The notes: a model not told the origin generated them from the letters alone. A DNA stretch of 64,000 nucleotides from Bryobacterales bacterium (GCA_016789905.1 JAEUQC010000087.1:1-64000); one strand, 5' to 3'. Counted from the first letter of the stretch, positions 33,577-43,206 are shown. A program made the numbers and translations.

Positions 33577-34077
33577 CTATATGCCTAAAACCAGCAGCGA
33601 TAGTCCGTTGGTAGTCGCACGCTCTGCCAACGCGAGTATCTTCCTGACTACAGCGTCCTGCTCTCTTTGACTCAAACTATCGGCAGCCTTTTCAACCCAT
33701 GGCCCGATCCTGAGTTCGTTGCATAGTCGCGCTATCTCCTCGCCCTTGAACTCAGTCGGCCCGTATTAGTTGAATTCGGCATGCGCGGTGCGAAACGCGT
33801 CGCTTAATTCAGTGAACACTGATTCTGGCACGCGTATCGCGTCAGCTTGATGATGCCACTGCGGGTGAATTCCTGCCTTGCGCTGAATTCGTCCGCGTCG
33901 CTCGTAAATCTTGTCGGACTCAACGGCTAGGATTTTGAAACAGAGACCCATCTTGGCTCTTAGCGATTGTACCCATAGAGTATGCTGCGTAAGGTCGTCA
34001 TACGGATCACTCGCGATCACTCGTAGCTTGTAGCCCAGTCTCGTCCTGCCCGGCCCAACCCCACACTTCGCCACCAA
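33577..34077 (-). pseudogene. Unrecognised gene interrupted by an in-frame TAA
   Basis: Reading leftwards, an open frame of 103 codons (LGYKLRVIASDPYDDLTQHT ... VPESVFTELSDAFRTAHAEFN) stops at TAA (33766-33768). It resumes in the same frame for 62 codons (YGPTEFKGEEIARLCNEL, GPWVEKAADSLSQREQDA) to a TAG at 33577-33579. Both parts have protein-like composition, so a gene of about 165 codons broken by one nonsense change is likely. The only usable start is a TTG three bases after the DUF1501 stop; the true 5' end may be lost. No family was recognised. Confidence 0.5.
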
Positions 34078-34080
34078 AAA

Positions 34081-35496
34081 TCACCCGCCCCAAAGCTCCT
34101 TCACCATATGCTCGCCCCCCAAAATAGTCGGCCGCTCCGCCCGCCCATGGTGCTGATAGGTCAACTGCAAGTGGTTCAGTCCCAGCAAATACAGAATCGA
34201 CGCGTGAATATCGTTCACATGCGCCGGTCGCTCCACGGCCCGCAGCCCGATCTCATCTGTTGTCCCGATCGTCTGCCCGCCCTTCACTCCCCCGCCCGCA
34301 AAAAACATCGTGAATCCCCACGGATTGTGATCCCGCCCGTCGCCCTTCTCGTTGAACGGCGTCCGCCCAAACTCGCCACCCCAAACGACGAGTGTGTCCT
34401 GCAACATCCCGCGCCGTTCCAAATCTTCTAGCAACGCCGCCACCGGCTGATCCGACGCCTTGCACCACTTCTTATGATTGCCTTCCAGATTCGTGTGCGC
34501 GTCCCAACCCGATCCCGACCCGCAATACAACTCCACAAACCGCACCCCGCGCTCCACCAGCCGCCGCCCCAGTAAACAGTTCCGCCCGAACACCGCCGTC
34601 TCCGGTTTGTCCAGCCCGTAGAGCGCCTTGGTCTCCTCCGTCTCCGTCGACAAATCGACCACTTCCGGCCCCGATTTCTGGAGCGCATACGCCAGCTCAA
34701 AGCTGCGAATCCGCGCCTCCAGACTCGTGTCGTCTTCCCGCCCCTTGGCGTACTCCCGGTTCTGCTGCGCCAAAAATTCCAGCCGCGCCCGCTGCCTTTC
34801 ATCCGTCTGCCCATTGGGCAACTGCGTGTTCAATATCGGGTTCGGCCCCTGCCGGAACAGTGTCCCCTGATAGACCGCTGGCAAAAAGCCGGAGCCCCAA
34901 TTTTTCGCATTCCCGAACGGCTCCCGCTCATCGATCATGCTCACGAAGGTTGGCAGATTCTTGTTCGCCGTCCCCAGGCCATATGTCACCCACGCGCCCA
35001 GCGACGGCCGGCCCGACAAAATATCCCCCGTGTTCATCTGGCTCACGCCGCCCGCATGGTTCAGCCCATTCGATTGGCACGACCGCAGCACCGCCAGCTT
35101 ATCGGCGTGCTTGGCTACATGCGGGTACAACTCGCTGATCCAGATCCCCGCCTTCCCGTGCTGCTTCCATTGCCGCGGGCTGCCCATTAACGTGTTTCCC
35201 GCCGTGCCCATCGCCGTGATCGGCCGCCCAAAACTCCCTGGCATCGGCTGCCCGTGCAACTCATTCAGCTTCGGCTTCGGGTCAAACAAGTCGATGTGCG
35301 ACGGCGCCCCTTCCATGAACAGGAAGATCACCGATTTGGCCTTCGCCGCATGGTGCGGCTTCCGCGGAACCGTCGGGTCATGCACCGTCGCGCCGCGCGT
35401 CTCTTCGGCCAGCATCGCCGCCATCGCCATCGCCCCGAGCCCGGAACCAGCGCCACGCAACAACGAACGGCGAGTCATGTCAATTGGGTTAGGCAT
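34081..35496 (-). CDS. DUF1501 family protein (pair 2)
   Basis: 471 aa. Tat-type leader MTRRSLLRGAGSGLGAMAMAAML, then GAPSHIDLFDPKP, GWDAHTNLEGN and WGGEFGRTPFNEKGDGRDHNPWG. It is the closest in type to the DUF1501 protein at 23830-25221. It starts 5 nt after its PSD1 partner, so translation is probably coupled. Extracytoplasmic alkaline-phosphatase-fold protein of unknown substrate. Start could also be the ATG at 35478. Confidence 0.9.
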   Translation of the reverse strand: MPNPIDMTRRSLLRGAGSGLGAMAMAAMLAEETRGATVHDPTVPRKPHHAAKAKSVIFLFMEGAPSHIDLFDPKPKLNELHGQPMPGSFGRPITAMGTAGNTLMGSPRQWKQHGKAGIWISELYPHVAKHADKLAVLRSCQSNGLNHAGGVSQMNTGDILSGRPSLGAWVTYGLGTANKNLPTFVSMIDEREPFGNAKNWGSGFLPAVYQGTLFRQGPNPILNTQLPNGQTDERQRARLEFLAQQNREYAKGREDDTSLEARIRSFELAYALQKSGPEVVDLSTETEETKALYGLDKPETAVFGRNCLLGRRLVERGVRFVELYCGSGSGWDAHTNLEGNHKKWCKASDQPVAALLEDLERRGMLQDTLVVWGGEFGRTPFNEKGDGRDHNPWGFTMFFAGGGVKGGQTIGTTDEIGLRAVERPAHVNDIHASILYLLGLNHLQLTYQHHGRAERPTILGGEHMVKELWGG

Positions 35497-35501
35497 GGGA
35501 T

Positions 35502-37685
35502 TTAGTCGATGTACAGAAACTCACTCGAACTCAACAGCGACAAACAGAGGTCGTCCAACGCCCCCTCCGCGCCGCCCGCCAGCTTCGCCTGGCTGCTCAA
35601 GAATGCGCGGCTCCTAGCCAGTTCCGTCGCCGACGGCGTCCGCCCCAGCGTCAGTCGATAAGCCCGCTCCACCAGCGCCTCATCCGATTGTCCGGCGTCG
35701 TTGGAAACCCGCCGCGCCAGCGCCCGCGCGAAGTTACCCGCCGCGCTGCCGTTCATCAGTTCCAGTGCCTGGTCCGGCGTCACCGTCTCCTGCCGCCGTC
35801 CGCAACTTTCAATCGCCAGCGGCGAATCGAAGCTCTGCAGCATCGGATACCGCACCAGCCGTCGAGCGAAAATGTAGACGCTCGCCCGGTACTCATCGCC
35901 GTCGCCCTTCGACGCCCGCCAGTGCCGGCCCTCTTGAATCTCCGTGCCCTTCGGCACCGCCGGAAACACTCCCGGCCCACCCATCGTCCGGTCCAGCAAC
36001 CCGGAAACCGCCAGCATCGAGTCGCGAATGGCTTCCGATTCCAACCGTCGCCGCGGATACCGCCACAGCAGCTTGTTGTCGCTGTCAGCCTTCGCCGCGT
36101 CTTCCCGGTAGTCGGATGCTTGCCGGTACGTCGCGCTCAACAGAATCCTCCGGTGCAGCTTCTTAATGCTCCACCCATCGGTGGTCGTAAACGTCTTCGT
36201 CAAATAGTCGAGCAGTTCCCGGTTCACCGGCCGCTCGCCCATCAACCCGAAGTCGTTCGGCGTCCCCGCAATGCCCCGGCCAAAGTGGTAGTGCCACACC
36301 CGGTTCACAATTACCCGCGTCGTCAGCGGGTTATTCTCGTCCGCAAGGATACTGGCCAGCGCCGCCCGACGGCCACTCGAATTCAACTCCGGGCGCGGCG
36401 TAATCGCCGCCGGCTTCGGGTCCAATATGGAGAGCCACCCCGGCTGCACTTCTTCCATCGGCGCCAGGTGCGCCCCCGCGCGCAGCACGTGCGTCGCCGG
36501 CGCGTCCATACCCTGGTCTTTCATCACTTGATACCGCGCCAACGGCGCCGGCAGCAAATGTTGGAACGCGTTCAACTCAGCCTGCAACGCCTTGTACTGC
36601 GCCTTCCCCGCTGCGTTCATCTTCTTGGCCACAATGTCAGCTTCCGGCACTTCCACCTGCGTGATCGCCTTGTGATAAACCTGCCAGTCCATCGAGGTCC
36701 GCGCCGCCGCCGGCTTCGTCAGCACCGTCTGCACTTCCTCCGGGAAACGCACCGTGTACTCGTGGTGATACTTCTTCCGCACCGGCGCGACCAGGGCTTC
36801 AATCTTATCCAGCACCGGCTTGGCTGCCTCCCGGTACTTCGCCATCTGCGCGTTATACGCCGCCAACTCCGCCGCGCTCGCCGTCGTGGCCTCATCGTCT
36901 ATACGCATGTTCGCGAAGAACGCCTGCAGCCGGTAGTAGTCTTTGTGCAGCAGCGGATCGAACTTGTGGTCATGGCACCGCGCGCAACCGAGCGTCACGC
37001 CCATAAACGCGAACGCCGTGTTGTCCGTCACATCGTTCAACAACTCCTGCCGCCGCAGTCGTATATCGGCCTGGTTGAACTCGTCTTCAAACAACCGCAA
37101 ATACCCCAACCCCGGCAGCGCCTTCGGGTTTCCTGGATAAAGTTCATCGGCCGCGATCTGTTCCCGGATAAATTGGTTGTACGGCTTGTCTTCGTTCAAC
37201 GCCTGGATCACCCAATCCCGGTAACGCCACATGTTGGGCCGCGTGTCGTCCTGCTTAAAGCCATCGGAGTCCGCATAGCGAACCACGTCCAGCCAGTGCC
37301 GCCCCCACCGCTCCCCGTACCGCGGACTCGCCAGCAGCCGGTCCACCAGCCGCTCCTCGGCCCCCGGTTTTGTATCGGTCAAAAACGCCTGCGCCTCGGC
37401 CGGGGTTGGCGGCAGCCCGGTCAGGTCCAGTGTCACTCGCCGCAAATAGACTTGCTTGGACGCCATCGGGGACGGCCGCAGGCTTTTGCCCTGTAGTTTA
37501 TCCCATATAAATTGGTCGATCTCGTTGCGCGCCCACTGCTTGCCGGCCTCATCTAATGCCGGCGGAGTTACCGTTGCAACCGGCTGAATCGCCCACCATT
37601 TCTTCTGGATCGGATTGAACGTGGGAGCGGGCTCTGCGGCCAGAGCGGCAAGCGCGAGCGGGAGCAATACCAGACGAGGGAACAT
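35502..37685 (-). CDS. DUF1549-DUF1553 protein without cytochrome domain (pair 2)
   Basis: 727 aa. After a signal peptide (FPRLVLLPLALAALAA) it goes directly into DUF1549 (RRVTLDLTGLPPTPAEAQAF, SPRYGERWGRHWLDVVRYADSDG, CARCHDHKFDP). A coiled region with many Ala/Lys and then DUF1553 (VIVNRVWHYHFGRGIAGTPNDFG) follow. Unlike pair 1 it lacks the N-terminal CxxCH domain and the LamG-like insert. It forms a two-gene operon with the DUF1501 gene. Confidence 0.9.
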   Translation of the reverse strand: MFPRLVLLPLALAALAAEPAPTFNPIQKKWWAIQPVATVTPPALDEAGKQWARNEIDQFIWDKLQGKSLRPSPMASKQVYLRRVTLDLTGLPPTPAEAQAFLTDTKPGAEERLVDRLLASPRYGERWGRHWLDVVRYADSDGFKQDDTRPNMWRYRDWVIQALNEDKPYNQFIREQIAADELYPGNPKALPGLGYLRLFEDEFNQADIRLRRQELLNDVTDNTAFAFMGVTLGCARCHDHKFDPLLHKDYYRLQAFFANMRIDDEATTASAAELAAYNAQMAKYREAAKPVLDKIEALVAPVRKKYHHEYTVRFPEEVQTVLTKPAAARTSMDWQVYHKAITQVEVPEADIVAKKMNAAGKAQYKALQAELNAFQHLLPAPLARYQVMKDQGMDAPATHVLRAGAHLAPMEEVQPGWLSILDPKPAAITPRPELNSSGRRAALASILADENNPLTTRVIVNRVWHYHFGRGIAGTPNDFGLMGERPVNRELLDYLTKTFTTTDGWSIKKLHRRILLSATYRQASDYREDAAKADSDNKLLWRYPRRRLESEAIRDSMLAVSGLLDRTMGGPGVFPAVPKGTEIQEGRHWRASKGDGDEYRASVYIFARRLVRYPMLQSFDSPLAIESCGRRQETVTPDQALELMNGSAAGNFARALARRVSNDAGQSDEALVERAYRLTLGRTPSATELARSRAFLSSQAKLAGGAEGALDDLCLSLLSSSEFLYID

Positions 37686-37768
37686 GCAGGTTACAAAGAG
37701 GTTTTCATAGCCCCGGAGGGGTTGTCAATTCTCCCCCCGTCACCCGTTACCGGCCCGCCTTTCACCTG

Positions 37769-37785
37769 TTTGCCCGATGGGCAAA
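37769..37785. promoter_or_regulatory. Palindrome between divergent genes
   Basis: TTTGCCC, GAT, GGGCAAA is a perfect 7-bp inverted repeat about 40 bp before the glycosyltransferase start and 85 bp from the divergent PSD1 gene. Between divergent promoters an operator is more likely than a terminator. No regulator is assigned. Confidence 0.3.
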
Positions 37786-37824
37786 AACCGCCCGCCGCCC
37801 TACGCTGGTTGCAGAGGTACACCG

Positions 37825-39066
37825 ATGGCCGACTTTCATCAATCCAACACGATCGCCACGCTCCACCGGCTGCGCCCCGGGCGCCTTCCCGCCATGGAAG
37901 CAGAACTCGAAAAATACGCCCGAAACACAGGAATCGGGCTCATTCTGCCCGCCCTCATCTCCGAATTTGAGCGCCCCGCCATGCGCCGCATCGTTGACCA
38001 ACTCCGCGACGCGCGTTACTTCTCTAACATCGTCGTCGCCGTCGGCCGGGCCACGCGGAAACAGGTGGCCGATGTCGCCCACTGGTTCCGCGGCTTCCGT
38101 TCACCCGTTACATTGCTCTGGGTGGAGGACCCGCGCGTCCAGGAACTGCTGGGTCAACTCGACAAAGCCGGCCTCCCGGCCCGCATCGACGGCAAGGGCC
38201 GCACCTGCTGGCTCTCCATGGGCTATCTGCTCGCCGAAGGCCAGTCCGACGTCATCGCTCTTCACGATTGCGACATCGTCAACTACACCCGCGACATCCC
38301 CGCGGCGCTCTGTTACCCGCTGGCTCATCCCCGGCTGAACTTCGACTTCTGCAAGGGTTACTACGCCCGCATTTCGGAAAAGCTCCACGGTCGCGTCACC
38401 CGGCTCTTCCTCGCTCCTCTGCTGGAAAGCCTGAAGGAGCACACCGCCGAATCCCCGTTCCTGAACTTCCTCCGCGAGTTCCGTTATCCTCTCGCCGGCG
38501 AATTCGCCCTTACGTCTTCGCTCGCCAACAAAGTCCGCCTCCCTGCCGACTGGGGCCTGGAAGTGGGAGTCCTCTCCGAGGTATTCCACCATGCCGGCCC
38601 CACCCGCGCCTGCCAGGCGGACATCGCCGACAACTACGAGCACAAGCATCAGGACCTTTCCCCTACGGACCCATCGCGGGGTCTGCGCCGCATGACTTAC
38701 GACATCGCCGGCGCCATGTTCCGCTGCTTCCCGCTGGAGTCGGAGCAACTGCGCCGCGTAGCGAGCGCCTATGCCGATCACGCCACCAACAAGGTGCGTC
38801 AGTACGAAGCGGACGCGCTGATGAATGGTCTCCACTACGACCGCGCCGAGGAGTTGAACGCCATCACGAGCTTCGGTGACAGTCTGCACGAGGCAATCGC
38901 CACCGCTGGCGCCGTGGCCCCGGTTCTGCCCGCCTGGAGCGCGGTAAGAAGCGCCGTCCCCGGCCTATTCAACAGTCTTCGCGATTGTGCCTTCGCAACT
39001 CCATCGCCCGCCCGCATAGCCGTGCCCCACTGGTGGCAACAAGTCCCCAAACCCGCCCTCTCCTAA
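37825..39066 (+). CDS. Glycosyltransferase resembling glucosyl-3-phosphoglycerate synthase (GT81-like)
   Basis: 413 aa from the ATG at 37825, which has AGAGGT six bases ahead. The nucleotide-sugar/metal motif region is DVIALHDCDIVNYTRDIPAAL, very like GpgS-type enzymes, followed by DFCKGYYARIS and DWGLEVGVLSEVF. Known relatives make glucosylglycerate or mannosylglycerate precursors (compatible solutes). No phosphatase partner is adjacent, so the product is inferred from family resemblance. It is an isolated gene. Confidence 0.75.
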   Translation: MADFHQSNTIATLHRLRPGRLPAMEAELEKYARNTGIGLILPALISEFERPAMRRIVDQLRDARYFSNIVVAVGRATRKQVADVAHWFRGFRSPVTLLWVEDPRVQELLGQLDKAGLPARIDGKGRTCWLSMGYLLAEGQSDVIALHDCDIVNYTRDIPAALCYPLAHPRLNFDFCKGYYARISEKLHGRVTRLFLAPLLESLKEHTAESPFLNFLREFRYPLAGEFALTSSLANKVRLPADWGLEVGVLSEVFHHAGPTRACQADIADNYEHKHQDLSPTDPSRGLRRMTYDIAGAMFRCFPLESEQLRRVASAYADHATNKVRQYEADALMNGLHYDRAEELNAITSFGDSLHEAIATAGAVAPVLPAWSAVRSAVPGLFNSLRDCAFATPSPARIAVPHWWQQVPKPALS

Positions 39067-39288
39067 CCCCTCATCGGTGTCACCCCCCGTCTGTCCCCGG
39101 TGTGTGTCTTACGGGGCCTGTAAAATGCAGAAGGAAAACGGTTTATGGTGAAAATCGGGCTGTGGAAAAAGTACCCCCCCCTCGTGCCCTCCCCCCAAAA
39201 AAATGGGCGCGAGAAAAGTGCAATCCAGCCACGTGGGAAACTAGGAACTGCCCGGGCCCGATAGACCACGGAAAGGATCATACAGCCA
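39067..39288. other. 222-bp intergenic region with homopolymer tracts
   Basis: No convincing coding frame was found. It contains runs of C and A (for example CCCCCCCC near 39175 and CCCCCCAAAAAAA near 39192) and a weak CCCCG/CGGGG stem at 39095-39116. It must hold the promoter of the two-component operon that starts at 39289. Confidence 0.5.
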
Positions 39289-40605
39289 ATGAGGCTTCGC
39301 ACCTGGCCGACCGTCGTCGGTGGACTCGGCGGCCTCCTGCTCCTAATCCTGGTCTCCAGCGAGGCGATCCGCCGCAAAGCGCGGGAGATCTACGAGCAGT
39401 CCGACCAAGTCAACACGGTCCACCGCAACACCGCCCTCAAACTGCAAGGACTCCGCGCCGATATCCACCTGTCCGGCATCTTCGTCCGAGACTACCTGCT
39501 CGACAACTCCCACTTAACCGGTCCCGCCTATCGGGACCGGTTAATCAGCCTCCGCCGCGCCACTCGCAGAACGCTGGAAGAGCTCCATTCCACCGCAAGT
39601 CCCCAGGAACGCGAGCGCATCGAGAGTCTGCAAACCAACCTCGACGACTACTGGGAGACTTTCGATCCGCTCTTCGATTGGACACCCAACCAGAAGCTCT
39701 ATCTCAGCGCTCCGTTCCTGCGCCGCAACGTACTGCCCCGCCGCGACGCGGTCCTGGATCTCACCCGCGACATCGAATCTCTGAACAACGAAAACATGGC
39801 CATCCAGCGTGCTCTGGTCGCCACCCGCGAACTTGAACTCCGCCAATCCTTCACGCGAATGCTGTGGTTTACCATGGCCCTGGGCCTGGTCATCACGCTC
39901 GGTGCCGCCCTTCGCTTTCATTTTGTCGAATCGAAAGCCGACGAGCAGTACCGCCGACTGGAAGAAGCCGAAGCCGGCCTCCGCCGCCTTTCCCAGCTTC
40001 TCGTCCATGCCCAGGAAGAGGAGCGCAAACGCCTCTCCCGCGAACTGCACGATCAGGTCGGCCAGATGCTAACCGCCCTCCGCATGGAGGCCTGTCACAC
40101 GGCGGAGTCCAAGAGCCTCGTCGATACCATTGTCGGCACCGTCCGCGACCTCTCCATGGGCCTCCGCCCCTCGATGCTCGATGATATTGGACTCGGCGCT
40201 GCCCTCCAATGGCTCGCCCGGGACTACTCTCGCCGTTATAACTGCCCCGTCAACGTCAGCCTCGATGGCGATCTCGACCAGCTCCCCGAGGCCTATCGCA
40301 CGGCCACCTACCGCGTTGTCCAGGAGGCGTTGACCAACTGCGCCCGTCACGCCCAGGCCACGCGTGTCGATGTCACCGTCCACGGCTCCGCCCGCTGGCT
40401 CCGCCTTTGGATTCGCGACAACGGCGTGGGCCTGCCCCCAGGTCCCAAAAGCGGTCTGGGCCTGCTCGGCATGGCGGAGCGGGTACGTGAACTGAACGGA
40501 ACTATGTCCATTTATAACGAGGAATCCGGCGGCGCGTCCGTCCGAGTCGAAATGCCGCTCATTCGTGAGTCGGCGGAGGCCGCCTATGCGCATACTGCTC
40601 GCTGA
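39289..40605 (+). CDS. NarL-type sensor histidine kinase
   Basis: 438 aa. TM1 (about residues 7-25) and TM2 (about 188-210) enclose a helical extracytoplasmic sensor region. The cytoplasmic part has a HisKA_3 dimerisation/phosphoacceptor segment (ERKRLSRELHDQVGQMLTAL) and an ATPase domain (RVVQEALTNCARHAQA, DNGVGLP, GLGLLGMAERV). It phosphorylates the response regulator encoded immediately downstream, whose start it overlaps by 20 nt. The signal is not predictable. Confidence 0.93.
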   Translation: MRLRTWPTVVGGLGGLLLLILVSSEAIRRKAREIYEQSDQVNTVHRNTALKLQGLRADIHLSGIFVRDYLLDNSHLTGPAYRDRLISLRRATRRTLEELHSTASPQERERIESLQTNLDDYWETFDPLFDWTPNQKLYLSAPFLRRNVLPRRDAVLDLTRDIESLNNENMAIQRALVATRELELRQSFTRMLWFTMALGLVITLGAALRFHFVESKADEQYRRLEEAEAGLRRLSQLLVHAQEEERKRLSRELHDQVGQMLTALRMEACHTAESKSLVDTIVGTVRDLSMGLRPSMLDDIGLGAALQWLARDYSRRYNCPVNVSLDGDLDQLPEAYRTATYRVVQEALTNCARHAQATRVDVTVHGSARWLRLWIRDNGVGLPPGPKSGLGLLGMAERVRELNGTMSIYNEESGGASVRVEMPLIRESAEAAYAHTAR

Positions 40606-41227
40606 TGACCATGGCATCGTTCGCCGTGGCATGCGTTCCCTGTTGGACGCTGAACCGGGCCTGGAAGTCGTCGGCGAAGCCGCCAATGGACGCGAAGCGC
40701 TAAAGCTGTTGGAATCACTCCGGCCCGATATGGCGATCCTCGATGTATCCATGCCGCTGCTCAACGGCATTGAAGTCGCCACGCAGGCCATGAAGGCCTG
40801 GCCCGACCTCAAGATCATCATGCTCAGCATGTACTCCGACGAAGCCTACGTCGTTCGCGCCCTCTCCGCAGGCGCCCGCGGCTATTTGCTCAAGGAGGCC
40901 ACCGAAGAGGATCTTCTGCCCGCCGTCCGCGCTGTCGCTGCCGGCCGCAGTTTCTTCAGCCCCGCCATCGCTTCTATCCTGCTCGCCGATTATGTCCGGC
41001 ACCTGAAGCAGCGCGGACTCGAAGATTCCTATGACATCCTCTCGGACCGCGAAAAGGAGGTGCTCCAACTCCTGGCCGAAGGAAAGAGCAACAAGGAAGC
41101 GGCCGGCGTCTTGAATCTAAGCCTCTCCACCGTCGAAACGCACCGCTTGAAGATGATGCAAAAACTCGGCCTTCACAACACCGCGGAAATCGTCCTCTAC
41201 GCCGTTCGCAAGGGAATTATCGCTTAA
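40586..41227 (+). CDS. NarL/FixJ-type response regulator
   Basis: 213 aa. Receiver domain with ADDHG and phosphoacceptor D53 (ILDVSMPLLNG), a flexible linker, then a LuxR-type helix-turn-helix (LSDREKEVLQLLAEGKSNKEAAGVLNLSLSTVETHR). It is a DNA-binding regulator partnered with the upstream kinase. The ATG at 40586 gives the standard MRILLADDHG start. The target genes are unknown; the adjacent serine hydrolase starts 31 bp downstream and may be co-transcribed. Confidence 0.95.
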   Translation: MRILLADDHGIVRRGMRSLLDAEPGLEVVGEAANGREALKLLESLRPDMAILDVSMPLLNGIEVATQAMKAWPDLKIIMLSMYSDEAYVVRALSAGARGYLLKEATEEDLLPAVRAVAAGRSFFSPAIASILLADYVRHLKQRGLEDSYDILSDREKEVLQLLAEGKSNKEAAGVLNLSLSTVETHRLKMMQKLGLHNTAEIVLYAVRKGIIA

Positions 41228-41258
41228 CCCCGCGGTGGCCCCGCGGTAGAATCATCCC

Positions 41259-42371
41259 ATGATTCTGCGCCTGCTCTTGGTTGCCGCCACCTGTTCCGCC
41301 TTCGCTGCTGAGCCGGACGATGCGATCGCCGCCAAAATGCGAGACATGATCGCCGCCAATGAGATTCCCGGCGCCGTGACGGTAATTGCGACCCGCGATG
41401 GCGTTCGCCACCTGGGCGTTATCGGCCATGCGGAGGCCGGAAAGAAGCGTCCGTTGCGGAAGGACTCCATATTCTGGATCGCCTCCATGACGAAACCGGT
41501 GACGGCCGTCGCCGTCATGATGTTGCAGGACGCGGGCAAGCTCTCCATCGATGACCCGCTCTCAAAATACATCCCCGAATTCGGCGCCAACGGCGTCACG
41601 CTGCGCCACATGTTGACGCACACATCGGGCATGGGCGAAGCCACGCCGGCCGAACTGGCTGCCGCCAGAACCCTCGCCGAACTCGCGCCCGTCTACGCGA
41701 AAAAGCCGCTTGCCTTCGCGCCCGGCAGCCAGTGGAAATACTGCCAGTCCGGCATCAACATGCTCGGGCGCGTCGTCGAAATCATCTCCGGCGAATCTCT
41801 CGACAAATTCTTCGAAAAGCAGCTATTCAAGCCGCTCGGCATGAAGGATACGGCCTTCTACTTGAAGGGCAAGCAGATGAGCCGTTGGGTGACGCCCGCG
41901 CGAAAGGACGCCGAAGGACTGGTCGATTCGCCCGTCGGCCTGCTGGCCGGAAAACCGCCGACGGCGCGTGATCGTTTTCCCGCTGCTAACGGAGGCCTGT
42001 TTTCCACCGGACCGGACTACGCACGCTTCGCCCGCATGTTACTGCGGGGCGGGGAACTGGACGGCAAGCGGTATCTGAGCGAGAAATCCTTCCAATTGAT
42101 GACCTCCATCCAAACCGGTGATCTAAAGGCCGGGTTCATTCCCGGCCATGGTTGGGGCCTGGGTGTTGGCGTGGTGCGCGAACCGCAGGGGCAGACGGCC
42201 ATGTCCAAGCCCGGCACATTCGGCCATGGCGGCGCCTTCGGCACGCAGGCCTGGATTGACCCAGGCAACAACGTCGCGCTCATTCTGATGATCCAACGGG
42301 CGAACTTTCGCAACAGTGACGACTCTCCCGTGCGGCTCGCCTTTCAGCAGGCCGCCATGGGAGCGCGCTGA
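41259..42371 (+). CDS. Exported serine hydrolase (beta-lactamase/penicillin-binding-protein fold)
   Basis: 370 aa. Signal peptide MILRLLLVAATCSAFAA. The active-site SxxK is S76-M-T-K79, the Tyr motif is YCQ (in WKYCQSGINMLG), and the C-terminal KTG-equivalent is HGG (FGHGGAFGTQ). This pattern is that of class C-like esterases and D-peptidases, not of known resistance enzymes. It is probably a periplasmic esterase or peptidase. Confidence 0.85.
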   Translation: MILRLLLVAATCSAFAAEPDDAIAAKMRDMIAANEIPGAVTVIATRDGVRHLGVIGHAEAGKKRPLRKDSIFWIASMTKPVTAVAVMMLQDAGKLSIDDPLSKYIPEFGANGVTLRHMLTHTSGMGEATPAELAAARTLAELAPVYAKKPLAFAPGSQWKYCQSGINMLGRVVEIISGESLDKFFEKQLFKPLGMKDTAFYLKGKQMSRWVTPARKDAEGLVDSPVGLLAGKPPTARDRFPAANGGLFSTGPDYARFARMLLRGGELDGKRYLSEKSFQLMTSIQTGDLKAGFIPGHGWGLGVGVVREPQGQTAMSKPGTFGHGGAFGTQAWIDPGNNVALILMIQRANFRNSDDSPVRLAFQQAAMGAR

Positions 42372-42374
42372 TCG

Positions 42375-43154
42375 GTGGCGAAGAAAAAGAAGTTAAAGCA
42401 ACTCGGCCTCACTTTCCAGGAACGCCTGCTGAAGAAGTACTTCGTCCGCTTCCACATGAGCCTGATTCTGGCGGCGACGGTGGCCTCCGGCCTGTTGCTC
42501 GACAAGACGTTCCTGCTGCTTGGCTTCGGAAACATGGGGTGGCGTTATGCGCTCTCCGTGCTCGGTGCGTATGGCTTCTTTTTTCTCGCAGTCCGCATGT
42601 GGGTTTGGTATGCCGCCGGTGTTGCCGTGCAATTGAGCCTGCCGGATTCCGTAGCGGATGCTGGAGATCTGCCGCTCCCGGATTTGGGCGGCGCCGTGGA
42701 CGGCGAAGCGGGCTTTGCCGGGTTCCATGGTGGCGACGCGGGCGGTGGCGGCGCTTCGGACCTGTTCGACGCCCCGGTAGTCTCCACCGGTGGCGGCGGT
42801 GGCGGTGGTGGCGGCGGATTGGACCTTGATTTCAGCATCGATCTTGACGAAGGTTTCTGGATTCTCCTCGTGCTCGCGGTCCTGGTTATCCTCATTGCCG
42901 GTGCTGGTGGGTACCTGATTTGGATGGCCCCGGAGATTCTTCCGGAAATCGCGCTGGAATGCGCCGTTGGCGCCGGATTGGTGCGGCAGTTGAAGGATAG
43001 CGACGCCGGTTGGGCCGGCCGCCTGCTTTGGAAAACCTGGATTCCGCTGGTCATCGTCATGGTGGCGGCTTTCTTTGCCGGCGCCTTCATCCAGGGCGCC
43101 TGCCCCGGCGCAACCCACGTTCGTGCCGCGCTGCACTGCGCGGCAACCCAATAA
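42375..43154 (+). CDS. Unrecognised membrane protein with glycine-rich linker
   Basis: 259 aa from a GTG at 42375, 3 bp after the serine hydrolase. Two hydrophobic segments in the first 80 residues are followed by an acidic, Gly-rich stretch with ten consecutive glycines (about residues 137-146). A further helix (WILLVLAVLVILIAGAGGYLI) and a final one near the C-terminus follow. LKDSDAGWAGRLLWKTW between the last two could be cytoplasmic. No family was recognised. Tight spacing suggests co-expression with the hydrolase. Confidence 0.75.
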   Translation: MAKKKKLKQLGLTFQERLLKKYFVRFHMSLILAATVASGLLLDKTFLLLGFGNMGWRYALSVLGAYGFFFLAVRMWVWYAAGVAVQLSLPDSVADAGDLPLPDLGGAVDGEAGFAGFHGGDAGGGGASDLFDAPVVSTGGGGGGGGGGLDLDFSIDLDEGFWILLVLAVLVILIAGAGGYLIWMAPEILPEIALECAVGAGLVRQLKDSDAGWAGRLLWKTWIPLVIVMVAAFFAGAFIQGACPGATHVRAALHCAATQ

Positions 43155-43206
43155 GGCTTAACGTTTCGTTACAAACGGAATGCGCTCGGGCCGCATCTTC
43201 ATAGTC

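Noticed and set aside
43180..43206. Upstream ATG as the HtrA start
   Set aside because: The ATG at 43207 gives a cleaner signal peptide; the upstream start remains possible but adds nine residues without a better ribosome binding site.
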